Positions 41,681 through 50,658 of a DNA stretch of 64,000 nt are shown here, in pieces. The stretch's first letter is position 1. The number at the start of each line of letters is the position of its first letter. The notes under the pieces were generated by a model, which ran no database searches, was not told the DNA's origin, and saw only the letters and a list, made by a program, of their open reading frames with translations. Source of the DNA: Sphingobacterium sp. xlx-96. GTDB lineage: Bacteria > Bacteroidota > Bacteroidia > Sphingobacteriales > Sphingobacteriaceae. The DNA lies in contig NZ_WFKM01000001.1 in the NCBI RefSeq assembly GCF_011007365.1, positions 614,715 to 678,714 on the forward strand. The letters run 5' to 3'. The translations under genes and the position numbers were made by a program.

Positions 41681-42787
41681 ATGCAACATTGGTATGAAGT
41701 AATAGACGTAGAGAGCATTGATTCACCTGCACTTTTGGTTTATCCCGAACGCATCAGGGCGAATATACAGTTCATCAAGAGTTTTGTTAATGGGGCCTGT
41801 AGTCGTCTACGGCCGCATGTAAAGACCAACAAGATGGTTGAGGTTTGTAAGATGATGATTGAAGAGGACATACAACAGTTCAAATGTTCTACAATAGCCG
41901 AAGCTGAGATGTTGGCATTGAGCAATGCCAGGGACGTCTTGATGGCCTATCAACCAGTAGGGCCTAAATTAGACCGATGGATTCAACTTATAAAAGCTTA
42001 TCCCAATACACATTTTTCTTGTATTCTGGACAATGTGACAAGCATAGAAGCCTTAGGGCAGAAGGCTGGCTATGAAGGGCTATCGTTATCCGTTTATTTG
42101 GATATCGATGTTGGTATGGGACGTACAGGAGCAGCTATTTCTGATGTTTTTCGGTTGTGGGATAGCATTTGTCAGTATGACAGCTTGCTATTGAAAGGTG
42201 TACACGGTTATGATGGACATATCTGCAATCCTGACCAGGACATTCGTCTGCAGGAGAGTGAACTTAGTTATAATGTGTTAAAACAAGCCTTTGACTATTT
42301 GCAACAAAGAAATGCACATTCCTTAGAAATGGTCATAGGAGGGAGTCCTTCATTTTCTAGCCATGCTAAGCGTTCGGATGTGGTTTGTAGTCCTGGTACT
42401 TTCGTTTTTTGGGATTGGGGATACCGGGAGCGTATCCCTGAGCAGCCATTTGTCTATGCCGCAGTTTTGTTGACTAGAGTTATCTCCATTATTAGTCCAG
42501 GTCGTATCTGTGTCGATTTAGGCTATAAAGCCGTAGCTTCAGATCCACCGCTTCCAAGAGTCCAATTTTTAAATGCGGATGGTCTTGAGGTGTTATTTCA
42601 GAGTGAAGAACATCTCGTATTATCCGTAGACGATAGCAGTCAATATCCGATAGGTACTGAATTGTACGCTGTACCGACACACATTTGTCCCACTGTCAAC
42701 CTCTACAGCAGTGTGTCGGTTATACAAAAACACCGTAACAAGACAACATGGCAGGTGGTCGGTCGGAATAGAAAGCTTAATATTTAA
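41681..42787 (+). CDS. PLP-dependent D-serine dehydratase / D-threonine aldolase family enzyme
   Basis: 368-residue fold-type III (alanine racemase-like barrel) PLP enzyme. The PLP lysine lies in RPHVKTNKM (about residue 48), followed by FKCSTIAEAEML, which is typical of the family. The C-terminal D-ser_dehydrat domain contains the zinc motif HxC in VPTHICPTVNLY. Members dehydrate D-serine or D-threo-3-hydroxyaspartate, or cleave D-threonine to glycine and acetaldehyde, with a divalent metal. The RidA gene upstream favours a dehydratase reaction that yields an enamine. Cytoplasmic. Confidence 0.87.
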   Translation: MQHWYEVIDVESIDSPALLVYPERIRANIQFIKSFVNGACSRLRPHVKTNKMVEVCKMMIEEDIQQFKCSTIAEAEMLALSNARDVLMAYQPVGPKLDRWIQLIKAYPNTHFSCILDNVTSIEALGQKAGYEGLSLSVYLDIDVGMGRTGAAISDVFRLWDSICQYDSLLLKGVHGYDGHICNPDQDIRLQESELSYNVLKQAFDYLQQRNAHSLEMVIGGSPSFSSHAKRSDVVCSPGTFVFWDWGYRERIPEQPFVYAAVLLTRVISIISPGRICVDLGYKAVASDPPLPRVQFLNADGLEVLFQSEEHLVLSVDDSSQYPIGTELYAVPTHICPTVNLYSSVSVIQKHRNKTTWQVVGRNRKLNI

Positions 42788-42794
42788 CTGTATA

Positions 42795-43877
42795 ATGAAC
42801 AAGAAACAACATTTTTTAATAGACGGACATCTAGACCTGAGTATGAATGCTATGGAATGGAATCGCGACTTGCGTCTATCTATTACGGAGCTTAATGCGC
42901 GAGAAGCACATCTGCAGGATAAGCCCGACCGCAGTAAAGCCACAGTAACATTTGAAGAATTGCATCGCGGCAATATCGGTCTCGTTGTTGCTACCCAGAT
43001 CGCAAGGTTTGTCCAGCCAGGTAGTACACTTCCTGGTTGGTATTCCGCAGCACAGGCTTGGGCACAGACCCAAGGACAATTGGCTTGGTATAGGGCTATG
43101 GAAGACGAAGGTCTTATGCGGATGATCTGTTCCGAAGAGCAGCTGGTTCAACACATAAATCTGTGGACGGATGGAACGCCCAACACAGATAAACCTATAG
43201 GATATATCCTTAGTCTAGAGGGAGCTGACTCTTTGGTCGATATAAGCTATGTAGAGAAAGCCTATGCTTACGGTCTTAGAGCTATCGGTCCTGCTCATTA
43301 TGGCCCGGGGAGGTACGCAAACGGTACAGATGCAAGCGGAAAGTTGAATAGCGAGGGAATTGCTTTACTGCAGGAAATGGATCGTCTTGGTATGGTTCTA
43401 GATACTACGCATCTTAATGATGACGCATTTTGGGATGCACTGAATCGCTATAAGGGGCCGGTGTGGGCCAGTCATAATAACTGTAGAGTATTCGTGGATC
43501 ATAATAGGCAGTTCAGTGATGATATGATCCGAGCATTGATCGATCGGAAGTCTGTAATCGGCGTAGCACTAGATGCCTGGATGATGGTGCCTAACTGGGT
43601 ACGAGGGCTGTCGACGCCAATAGGTACAGGCTGTAACATGGAAATCATGGCCAATAACATAGACCATATATGTCAGATTGCAGGCAGTACAGATTATGTA
43701 GCAGTAGGCAGTGATCTAGATGGCGCATTTGGACGAGAACAATGCCCTTATGATTTAGAAACAATAGCGGATATCCAGAAGATATTTCCTATTCTTGAAA
43801 AGAGAGGATATGATGCAGATGACCAAGCTAAAATAGCGCATGGCAACTGGCTTCGCTTTATGCGTGCTTCTTTGTAA
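42795..43877 (+). CDS. M19 (renal/membrane dipeptidase) family dipeptidase
   Basis: 360-residue zinc dipeptidase. Metal-binding and active-site elements: HLDLSMN (HxD) near the start, the bridging glutamate in SLEGADSL, histidine in DTTHLND, WASHNNCR and the aspartate in VGSDLDGAFG. M19 enzymes cleave dipeptides and accept a D-residue at the C-terminal side. There is no signal peptide, so it is cytoplasmic. The start at 42795 is chosen over an open extension to 42711 that would run into the preceding gene; it leaves a 7-bp gap. Last gene of the four-gene cluster. Confidence 0.88.
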   Translation: MNKKQHFLIDGHLDLSMNAMEWNRDLRLSITELNAREAHLQDKPDRSKATVTFEELHRGNIGLVVATQIARFVQPGSTLPGWYSAAQAWAQTQGQLAWYRAMEDEGLMRMICSEEQLVQHINLWTDGTPNTDKPIGYILSLEGADSLVDISYVEKAYAYGLRAIGPAHYGPGRYANGTDASGKLNSEGIALLQEMDRLGMVLDTTHLNDDAFWDALNRYKGPVWASHNNCRVFVDHNRQFSDDMIRALIDRKSVIGVALDAWMMVPNWVRGLSTPIGTGCNMEIMANNIDHICQIAGSTDYVAVGSDLDGAFGREQCPYDLETIADIQKIFPILEKRGYDADDQAKIAHGNWLRFMRASL

Positions 43878-43987
43878 TGCGATGAATACAGAACCAGTTA
43901 TCCGGGTCGTTTTGCAAAATATCAAGATCCTATAATACCTATTTATTAATTTTACAATAAGGTTGATTAGCTTACTTTTTATTAAAA

Positions 43988-44524
43988 ATGGATATTATCA
44001 ATGAGATTTACCAACAGGTAGAAAGAGAAAATCTTTGGGACAGATCGATTACAGTAAGACGGAATGAATATTTAAATACGGCAGGCACTATAGATACCAA
44101 TCTTTATTATATAGTTGCAGGCAGTATGAAGGTATTTATTCTAGATGAAAGTGAAGAGCATATCGTCCGTTTTGGATATAAAAACAACTTTATCACGGCA
44201 TTAGATAGTTTTATCACGGGAAAACCTACGGATTTTTACATTCAGACCCTCAAAAGAACAGAACTAAAGGTCATCTCAAAGCACAACTATGTTAATCTCA
44301 TGAATTCAAATAGCCACTTGAAAGAGCTTTGGAGTATTGTTCAGCAGCAACTCATTGTACAACAGCTGGAACGAGAAAAAGACATCTTGATTTCTTCTCC
44401 AATACAAAGATATAATAGGGTTCTACAAAGGAGCCCACAATTATTTCAAGAGGTTCCTAATAAATATATAGCTTCCTATTTAAGAATGGCACCAGAGACG
44501 CTGTCGAGATTAAAAAAGTCTTGA
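43988..44524 (+). CDS. Crp/Fnr-family transcriptional regulator
   Basis: 178-residue protein with a cyclic-nucleotide-binding-type beta-roll (RRNEYLNTAGTIDTNLYYIVAGSMKVFI, FGYKNNFITALDSF) and a helical C-terminus ending IASYLRMAPETLSRLKKS, the recognition helix typical of Bacteroidota Crp/Fnr proteins. The C-terminal HTH is short. It follows the dipeptidase by 110 bp on the same strand and could regulate that cluster; this is only a guess from position. Confidence 0.85.
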   Translation: MDIINEIYQQVERENLWDRSITVRRNEYLNTAGTIDTNLYYIVAGSMKVFILDESEEHIVRFGYKNNFITALDSFITGKPTDFYIQTLKRTELKVISKHNYVNLMNSNSHLKELWSIVQQQLIVQQLEREKDILISSPIQRYNRVLQRSPQLFQEVPNKYIASYLRMAPETLSRLKKS

Positions 44525-44577
44525 TTTCGGTCAATGTTTTAAGACTTCTTAATATAGATCTTTGATGAAAAACAAGT

Positions 44578-45117
44578 ATGATGAATGCAGAAGAATTGAT
44601 CAAGGAACTGACGGATATAACCCGGGATAATATAGTTCGTGTTCAGGCGTTCAAGGACGTACCAATGGAGGCTTTACAATGTAAAAAAGCAGCGCAAAGT
44701 TGGAGTGTCTTAGAGTGTATTGAACATTTAAATCGTTACGGCGATTTTTATATTCCGGAAATAGGTAGGCAGATAGCGAAGTCAAAATATGTGAAATCAG
44801 GTGTGTTCAGGCCAGGGCTGTTGGGTAACTATTTTTCAAATGCGATGTTGCCACGTCAGAAGCTAAATAAGATGAAGACCTTCCAGAATATGAATCCTCT
44901 GAATAGTTCGTTGGAAATAACTGTTTTGGATAGGTTTATTGATCAACAGCAACAGCTGTTGAGGTTACTGCATCAAGCGCAGCACACGGATTTGACAAGA
45001 GTAAAGACAGCTATTTCTATATCAAAATGGATAAAACTAAGGTTAGGGGATACGTTCCGGGTTGTTGTTTATCACAATATCAGGCATATTGCACAAGCTG
45101 AGAATGTAATAAAGTAA
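44578..45117 (+). CDS. DinB-superfamily protein
   Basis: 179-residue four-helix protein of the DinB_2 type: SWSVLECIEHLNRYGDFYIPEI contains the conserved first histidine (EHL), and FRVVVYHNIRHIAQAENVI holds the paired histidines at the C-terminus. These three form the usual metal site, so unlike the DinB protein at 38628 the site looks intact. It begins 54 bp after the Crp-type regulator and may be co-transcribed with it. Confidence 0.83.
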   Translation: MMNAEELIKELTDITRDNIVRVQAFKDVPMEALQCKKAAQSWSVLECIEHLNRYGDFYIPEIGRQIAKSKYVKSGVFRPGLLGNYFSNAMLPRQKLNKMKTFQNMNPLNSSLEITVLDRFIDQQQQLLRLLHQAQHTDLTRVKTAISISKWIKLRLGDTFRVVVYHNIRHIAQAENVIK

Positions 45118-45193
45118 AGGCAGATAAGGCATGTTATCCCTTTCTACCTATTAGCCACGGGGTTGTTTGTGCTGTCTAGCTGTTGGATGGTGT

Positions 45194-46867
45194 TTATCCT
45201 ACATCAAAGGCCAGGCTTTTCCAGTTTTCCTTCTTTAGAACTTTGATCATGATTAAAAACACAATCCAAACGACAATGGCAGCACCCCAAATCACAAGTT
45301 CATGTTTATTAATCAAGACATGTAGATAGCCCACAGATCCTAAAAGTCCTAGAATAAACATATTAACTAATACTCTGCTTTTGCCATTCTGGCTTGCCTG
45401 AGAGAAAGGAAAAGATTTGATCAAAAATAACATGATTAGAACACATTCTACCCCTCCGATGGCCGTAGCTAATAGAATGTCATTGACTACATGTACACCA
45501 AAGAGGGGCACACATATAATCAAAAAAAGAAGATTGAAAGGTATAAAAAACTTCAAAAATGAAGCCTTTAATACACCAGACATCAATTCACCAGTTTGTT
45601 GGATGGGGGCTGCATAATATATCCATGCAGCTTTATATTTTTCACTTTTGGTCACCAATTGGAATACTGTTAATACCGTTAAGAGCGAGAAGTAGAACAT
45701 CATTATGTAATAGGCCGATTCATTAATGTTATCTATTTTTTCGGCCAACGAATCCTTTTTCCCTTGTAAAAATAGAAATATAAAATATACTGGTAGGTAA
45801 GCCATTGTGGGGTACAGTTGCATCTTAAATTCTCTTGAGCGATCGGTTATCAACCATACAATCGAAAAGCCTGCTTTTTCTAAAGGCGTGTCTGTACATG
45901 TTTTTTCGATTTTCTTATACAAAGGAATTTTTTCTGTACTGTCTTTGCTACGTGTTGCTATTGGAGTATCGCCACCAGCCAATAGCGCTAGTTTGCTGTT
46001 GAAATCTTTAGAGAATAATTTCGACGAACCTGAAATAGCTACTAGAATAAGGAGTATACTTAAAGCTGCAAAGCATATCGTCAATACGCTAAAATCCTGT
46101 AGCAATAAACCTTGAAATGAAGCGACCCACGTGCCTGGAGAAAACCAAAGCAGTTTGATACTGTGCACACTATTTTCTCCCTCAGAGATACTGCTCATCA
46201 CTTTAGGGCCAATTTGATAGCCGATGAAGATAAATATCGAAAAGAATATCTGAATGTAACTGATGAGATCTTTGAACTTTTGAATGGACAGAAACCGTAG
46301 GCACAAAGAATAAAATATATTAACAAAAAACACCGCAATCAAACTACTTACTACCAGTTGAATCAAGAAAACGACAGCAGGTAACATATTCCAATTGATT
46401 AAGATATAAACAAGACCGGGTAATGAAATGGCTAATAATTGTGTCGATATCTTAATCAACATATACAACACTCTTGAAAATGCTACTGTTTTGTCATTCA
46501 CGGGTCTTGGTAGAACAATATACTGGTCTCTATTGTCCAGTAGAATTGTAGAAAAGTCCGTAATCAGCGATAGTGACAACATCGATAATATCAATGTCAA
46601 AAACAACGATGTTGCTAAGAATTTGTCAGGGATAGTATAGACAAATGACAAGAACATAAAGCCCATCACCATAAAGATAAAAAACTGAAACCAGGTGGTA
46701 TACTTGGAATTCTTTTTATTCTTATTATTTCCGAAAGAAGCTATAGGACTGCGGTCATCTATGGTCAGTTTTGTCTCAATTATTAGCTTTAGTTGAGCGA
46801 CATTGATACCCATACCTGCCCATAGTTTGCTGAAAAGCAAAATAAATTTTAATGTTAGTTTTTGCAT
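45194..46867 (-). CDS. Membrane subunit of an ABC exporter
   Basis: 557-residue polytopic membrane protein with at least 10-12 hydrophobic segments, e.g. WFQFFIFMVMGFMFLSFVY, ILMLSLSLITDFSTILLD and VFLIQLVVSSLIAVFFVN. There is no domain name I can assign with certainty; it resembles large ABC-2 type permeases found in Bacteroidota. The ABC ATPase gene ends 7 bp upstream on the same strand, so the two form an exporter. Substrate unknown. Confidence 0.75.
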   Translation of the reverse strand: MQKLTLKFILLFSKLWAGMGINVAQLKLIIETKLTIDDRSPIASFGNNKNKKNSKYTTWFQFFIFMVMGFMFLSFVYTIPDKFLATSLFLTLILSMLSLSLITDFSTILLDNRDQYIVLPRPVNDKTVAFSRVLYMLIKISTQLLAISLPGLVYILINWNMLPAVVFLIQLVVSSLIAVFFVNIFYSLCLRFLSIQKFKDLISYIQIFFSIFIFIGYQIGPKVMSSISEGENSVHSIKLLWFSPGTWVASFQGLLLQDFSVLTICFAALSILLILVAISGSSKLFSKDFNSKLALLAGGDTPIATRSKDSTEKIPLYKKIEKTCTDTPLEKAGFSIVWLITDRSREFKMQLYPTMAYLPVYFIFLFLQGKKDSLAEKIDNINESAYYIMMFYFSLLTVLTVFQLVTKSEKYKAAWIYYAAPIQQTGELMSGVLKASFLKFFIPFNLLFLIICVPLFGVHVVNDILLATAIGGVECVLIMLFLIKSFPFSQASQNGKSRVLVNMFILGLLGSVGYLHVLINKHELVIWGAAIVVWIVFLIMIKVLKKENWKSLAFDVG

Positions 46868-46874
46868 CCTAGTA

Positions 46875-47651
46875 TTAACGAATTGCTGAGATAATATTTG
46901 ATGCCTCTAGATTTCCATTCTCTTTACCAGTCAGTTTGGAGAATATTTGCTCCAATGAATCCGATTGATCTGTCTTCAATTGCTCAAAAGTACCATCAGC
47001 GATAATATTGCCCGCTGAGATTAGCAGGATACGATCCGACACTTTCTCAACGACATCCATCATATGCGAACAGTAAAATATGGTTTTGCCTTCTTTAGCC
47101 AATAGCGATATGAGCTCCTTGACAATAATTACCGCGTTCGCATCCAATCCGGATAGAGGTTCGTCCAGGATAATGATCTGCGGATTATGGATGATACCTG
47201 ATATCAATAGTATCTTTTGACGCATACCTTTAGAGAATGTATCCATTCGGTTGTCAGCCTGTCCTTCTAGCCCGAATGCTTTCAGCAATTGCTGCGCCCG
47301 TTGCTCAATTAGTACATCTTCCATGCCGTATAGCTTACCTACGAAATCAAGATATTCCATAGGGGTTAATACGTCATACAGTTCTGCATTTTCCGGTACG
47401 TAGCCTATTTGACTTTTTACAGCAAGCGGGTTTTCCCTAATATCGATATCATTGATTATAACCTCACCATCAAAATCATTGATCAGACCTGCCAAAATTT
47501 TTACTGTAGTAGATTTCCCAGCCCCATTGGGGCCGATATAACCTATTACCTGCCCTGGGTAGATATCAAGGTTTATTCCCTTGAGTATCTGTTTTGATCC
47601 GTATGACTTTTGAAGATTTGATATTCTGACAATTGGTTTACTGGCTTCCAT
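46875..47651 (-). CDS. ABC transporter ATP-binding protein
   Basis: 258-residue ATPase of the ABC-2/DRA family: Walker A GPNGAGKST (about 39-47), Q-loop IGYVPENAELYD, signature FSKGMRQKI (about 140), Walker B IIILDEPLSGLD and the H-loop histidine in FYCSHMMDVVE. The first residues have the usual LQKSYGSKQILKGINLDIYPG. It powers the membrane protein encoded 7 bp downstream. Confidence 0.94.
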   Translation of the reverse strand: MEASKPIVRISNLQKSYGSKQILKGINLDIYPGQVIGYIGPNGAGKSTTVKILAGLINDFDGEVIINDIDIRENPLAVKSQIGYVPENAELYDVLTPMEYLDFVGKLYGMEDVLIEQRAQQLLKAFGLEGQADNRMDTFSKGMRQKILLISGIIHNPQIIILDEPLSGLDANAVIIVKELISLLAKEGKTIFYCSHMMDVVEKVSDRILLISAGNIIADGTFEQLKTDQSDSLEQIFSKLTGKENGNLEASNIISAIR

Positions 47652-47750
47652 AAAAAGATTTTATAATCTAAAGATACAAAATTTATGGAATATCATCCAG
47701 TTATCCTTCTTTTCAATCTGACTTTGTAACTTTAACATGGTACGGATTGT

Positions 47751-49007
47751 CTAACAATTGTAATAAGGTTCGGGTACCTCCACTTCAATACCTAAGAATT
47801 CTTGCAATTGTTGTACGTAGGTATCCAAAGCATGCTGTTCGCCATAATAAATCGTTATATAACCATTAGACTTTAGTTTAACAGACAACTCTACATAACC
47901 GCCGCCTTTGGCTGGGAGCACATTTTGTATAATAAGTTGGTGCACATCTTTACGGTTAAATTGGATGGCATACTGATCTCCTGTAAAGCCAAATGTATTA
48001 TCATCCGCGAGCCATACAGCATTGCGTGTTTCGGTTTTTTCAACTACTATTAGAGGTATCGCGATGACATTAGCATTACTTTTGTAATCCGGCTGAAAAT
48101 TTAACAGGGTATCAAAGGATAGAATTTGTGTCGTTTCAATACTTAATGCTAAGTTATCCGTTAAGACACTCTCCGAATAATCCCTATAATTGTTAATCGT
48201 CAGTGATGTGCCACCATCGTCATATTGACCGTCCACATCATAGGTATAACAGATCGACAAGCCTATTCCGTCCAGATCAAACGTCAGGTATTTTTGATCA
48301 TCGCGTTCATAGCCTGCATTGTCAATAACTGTAGGGATTTCCTCCATCCAGAGTTCACGCAATTGGTAGTAGCTCTCATCACTGTTTGAACCCGTATATA
48401 AAGTGGTGAAGTACGATTGGATAGCGATATTCTGGCGTTCATCGGCATCGTAGTAAAACTCCAGTAGATCTATTAGTAAAGAACCTATCCGAACAGGGTA
48501 ATTGATTTTAAAATAAGTCGTGTCAAATTCAGATTGGTACAGCTGGCCGATATTAAGCTTCAAAAACTCCTCATAAGTGGTATCCCAAGAAACAAATAGG
48601 AGTGGAGTAGATTGTATCTCAAATCCATCTTCATAATCCGTATGCTGCTCTGGTAATATTTGATAGTTCGCAGTCTTATTGCCGATCCAAATGCGGTTTT
48701 TCTGTTCCTTTTTGCTATTTATAGTTTTAAAGAATAATGCATCGTCAAAGCCAAATCGTTTAGACAATTGGAGATAGGCTTTAGAAAACCCCTGTTGCAG
48801 GGCAGGAATATAGTGTTGCCTATAGTCGAATAGAAATAGGTAAGGGGCTTCAGCCAAAATTTCAACATACGCATATTTTAATATGGACAGATCAACACTT
48901 TCTTCATAGGTATGATCTTCATAAAAAAGCCGATTATCCGAAATATATATATTCCCAGGCGTAGTTTCTCGCGGAAAAGGATTATTCTTTTTAAATAGAT
49001 TGAACAT
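47751..49007 (-). CDS. Protein of unknown function
   Basis: 418-residue soluble protein, not recognised. It has no signal peptide or membrane segment. It is rich in aromatic and acidic residues with alternating beta-strand character (IWIGNKTANYQILPEQH, YLTFDLDGIGLSICYTYDVDGQYDDGG). The end reads VEVPEPYYNC. Neighbours give no functional hint; the VOC gene lies 21 bp upstream on the same strand and may be co-transcribed. Confidence 0.7.
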   Translation of the reverse strand: MFNLFKKNNPFPRETTPGNIYISDNRLFYEDHTYEESVDLSILKYAYVEILAEAPYLFLFDYRQHYIPALQQGFSKAYLQLSKRFGFDDALFFKTINSKKEQKNRIWIGNKTANYQILPEQHTDYEDGFEIQSTPLLFVSWDTTYEEFLKLNIGQLYQSEFDTTYFKINYPVRIGSLLIDLLEFYYDADERQNIAIQSYFTTLYTGSNSDESYYQLRELWMEEIPTVIDNAGYERDDQKYLTFDLDGIGLSICYTYDVDGQYDDGGTSLTINNYRDYSESVLTDNLALSIETTQILSFDTLLNFQPDYKSNANVIAIPLIVVEKTETRNAVWLADDNTFGFTGDQYAIQFNRKDVHQLIIQNVLPAKGGGYVELSVKLKSNGYITIYYGEQHALDTYVQQLQEFLGIEVEVPEPYYNC

Positions 49008-49028
49008 AGGTGTGATTTAAGCTCTTAT

Positions 49029-49394
49029 TTACAAGGACCAGACGGCTAGTTCATAACCATCCATATCCGTAAATTGAAAACGTCTACCCCCTGGAAAACT
49101 GAAAATATCCTTTACGATAGTTCCGCCGGCATTTATGACTTTACTTCTAGTCGCTTCAAGATCGTCCGAATAGAGTACGACTAGTACGGTCCCATTTATC
49201 GGTTCTCCCTGAGCAAAACCACCATCTACATAGTCACCTTCGAACGCTGTGTATTCCTTACCGTAATCTGTGAACTTCCAACCAAAACATTGGGTATAGA
49301 AATGTTTTGCTTGGACAATATCTTTTGATAGAAATTCGATGTATTGTATCTGCTCGTGTTTTAGGTTCTGCGAATTATTTTCTGTCATGATCAA
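49029..49394 (-). CDS. VOC-family (glyoxalase/bleomycin-resistance fold) protein
   Basis: 121-residue single-domain VOC protein: IEFLSKDIVQAKHFYTQCFGWKFTDYGKEYTAFEG, then VLVVLYSDDLEATRSKVINAGGTIVKDIFSFPGGRRFQFTDMDGYELAVWS with the terminal metal-ligand glutamate. Such proteins are metal-dependent lyases, dioxygenases or binding proteins; the substrate cannot be told. An ATG at 49388 is an equally good start. Confidence 0.85.
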   Translation of the reverse strand: MIMTENNSQNLKHEQIQYIEFLSKDIVQAKHFYTQCFGWKFTDYGKEYTAFEGDYVDGGFAQGEPINGTVLVVLYSDDLEATRSKVINAGGTIVKDIFSFPGGRRFQFTDMDGYELAVWSL

Positions 49395-49555
49395 TTATTT
49401 GCTTTTATAAATATAGCCACTTTATTTTGTGTTTTTTTAGTATAGTTGGTAGGCTTTGCTTCTGTACGCTTTCCTGTGTTTTCAACGATCAGAATTTTTG
49501 ATTTAATTTGTTGCTGCGAGTAACTTGCCAAGATTACAGTATAGGTTTATGGCTC

Positions 49556-49987
49556 TTAGAAAAGATCGGGGCGACGGCGGGAAATTTCTGATGCGACTTT
49601 CAGTTCAATGTAAACTAAGAAGCAAATAAGCACTATTTCTACCGAGAAATAAGCTAATCCAATAGTTGTTATCAAGGGGGAGTTATGTATTAATACACCA
49701 GTCGTTAGAATACAGTAAAACAAATTGGCAATGCCAATACCTCTTAAAAAAGGTGTCCAATTTTGTTTTAAGAGAAAAAAACAAGCTGTTGAATAAATGC
49801 AAAAACAAAAGGCTATTAACGCAAGGTACGCCAAAGCCGTTTTCGGTATCCCAATATATTCGTTGAAATTTTTTGATACCAAAAACAATAAAACCGTGGT
49901 TATCAGAGCACCTATGCTATCGATTAAAAAGAGTATGTTTGTTTTTTCTTTTAATTGATTTGTGATAATTCTAACAACAGAATCCAT
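49556..49987 (-). CDS. Small membrane protein of unknown function
   Basis: 143-residue protein with four hydrophobic segments (FLIDSIGALITTVLLFLV, ALAYLALIAFCFCIYSTACFF, GIGIANLFYCILTTGVLI, GLAYFSVEIVLICFLVYI). It is not assigned to a named family. The ATG at 49987 is chosen over a TTG at 50002. The -7 element directly upstream ends at 49991, so the mRNA would begin almost at the ATG. Confidence 0.65.
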   Translation of the reverse strand: MDSVVRIITNQLKEKTNILFLIDSIGALITTVLLFLVSKNFNEYIGIPKTALAYLALIAFCFCIYSTACFFLLKQNWTPFLRGIGIANLFYCILTTGVLIHNSPLITTIGLAYFSVEIVLICFLVYIELKVASEISRRRPDLF

Positions 49988-49990
49988 TTC

Positions 49991-50022
49991 CAAACCTACC
50001 AAAATTCACCTTTACACGCAAA
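49991..50022 (-). promoter_or_regulatory. Promoter of the small membrane protein gene
   Basis: Minus strand TTTG (50019-50022), spacer 20, TAGGTTTG (49991-49998), a full match to the Bacteroidota consensus. It sits only 4 bp before the ATG at 49987, which suggests a leaderless or nearly leaderless mRNA. Confidence 0.65.
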
Positions 50023-50035
50023 ATAAATTTCAAAC

Positions 50036-50466
50036 CTAATCCTTTAGCCTCCTATAGACATCTACACAGAGTTCAATACAACTCCCGTCACCGATAGTTA
50101 GATAGTTGTTGTCTACTATTGTAGCAGAATACTTGCCGGGTTCGGTTGCAGCTGTGCATGCAGACGAAATGATCAGGTTACGGCTTGCGTCATTCCCTTC
50201 CTTTTTTGGTGTAAAAGTATATTCGCCTCCGCATGAAAAGCGAGTATCAGTAGTTTTGCCTTTTGAATCAAAAGAAATTATTCGGTTTTCACTTGTTTTA
50301 TCTGCAACATGAATGTTTCCTCCGCCATTGTCGGTTCTTCTTTCAACTAATTTCCATTTACCCACAATACCTGTTTGACTGTTTCTGAAAGCATATTCAT
50401 CCGTACTATCCTTGCGGCATGAAACAGCAAAGGTTAAAAGCGCGTATAAAAAAATCTATTCATCAT
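50036..50466 (-). pseudogene. Small lipoprotein gene disrupted by a frameshift in an A7/T7 tract
   Basis: The downstream frame encodes a polar beta-rich domain (GKWKLVERRTDNGGGN, then SCGGEYTFTPKKEG and IGDGSCIELCVDV). Reading this frame upstream of the GTG at 50365 gives YALLTFAVSCRKDSTDEY, a clear lipoprotein signal, but it then meets a TAG at 50456-50458. In the neighbouring frame, two ATG codons at 50466 and 50463 begin the missing N-terminus (MMNRFF) and run into the homopolymer at 50448-50454. One extra base in that 7-base run would join both parts into an intact lipoprotein of about 143 residues. It is therefore a recent frameshift, a phase-variable tract or a sequencing error. Confidence 0.7.
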
Positions 50467-50658
50467 AATAATGTAGACTTGGTTTCTACCTAAACGGAGA
50501 TTCAATTTGTGACGCTATACAGAGTTGTGCTTATTCCTATTTTTTGTAAATTTATGATCTATTGTAGATTTACTTCGGTCGTGCTTGATTAGGAGGTTTT
50601 AAAATTATTCAATACATTCGTATTTCGAAAAGAAAAGTGATTTTATTTAACCAATTTC

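Noticed and set aside
42711..42794. Upstream extension of the M19 dipeptidase frame
   Set aside because: It overlaps the end of the PLP enzyme gene and adds residues that do not fit the family; the ATG at 42795 directly precedes the HxD motif.
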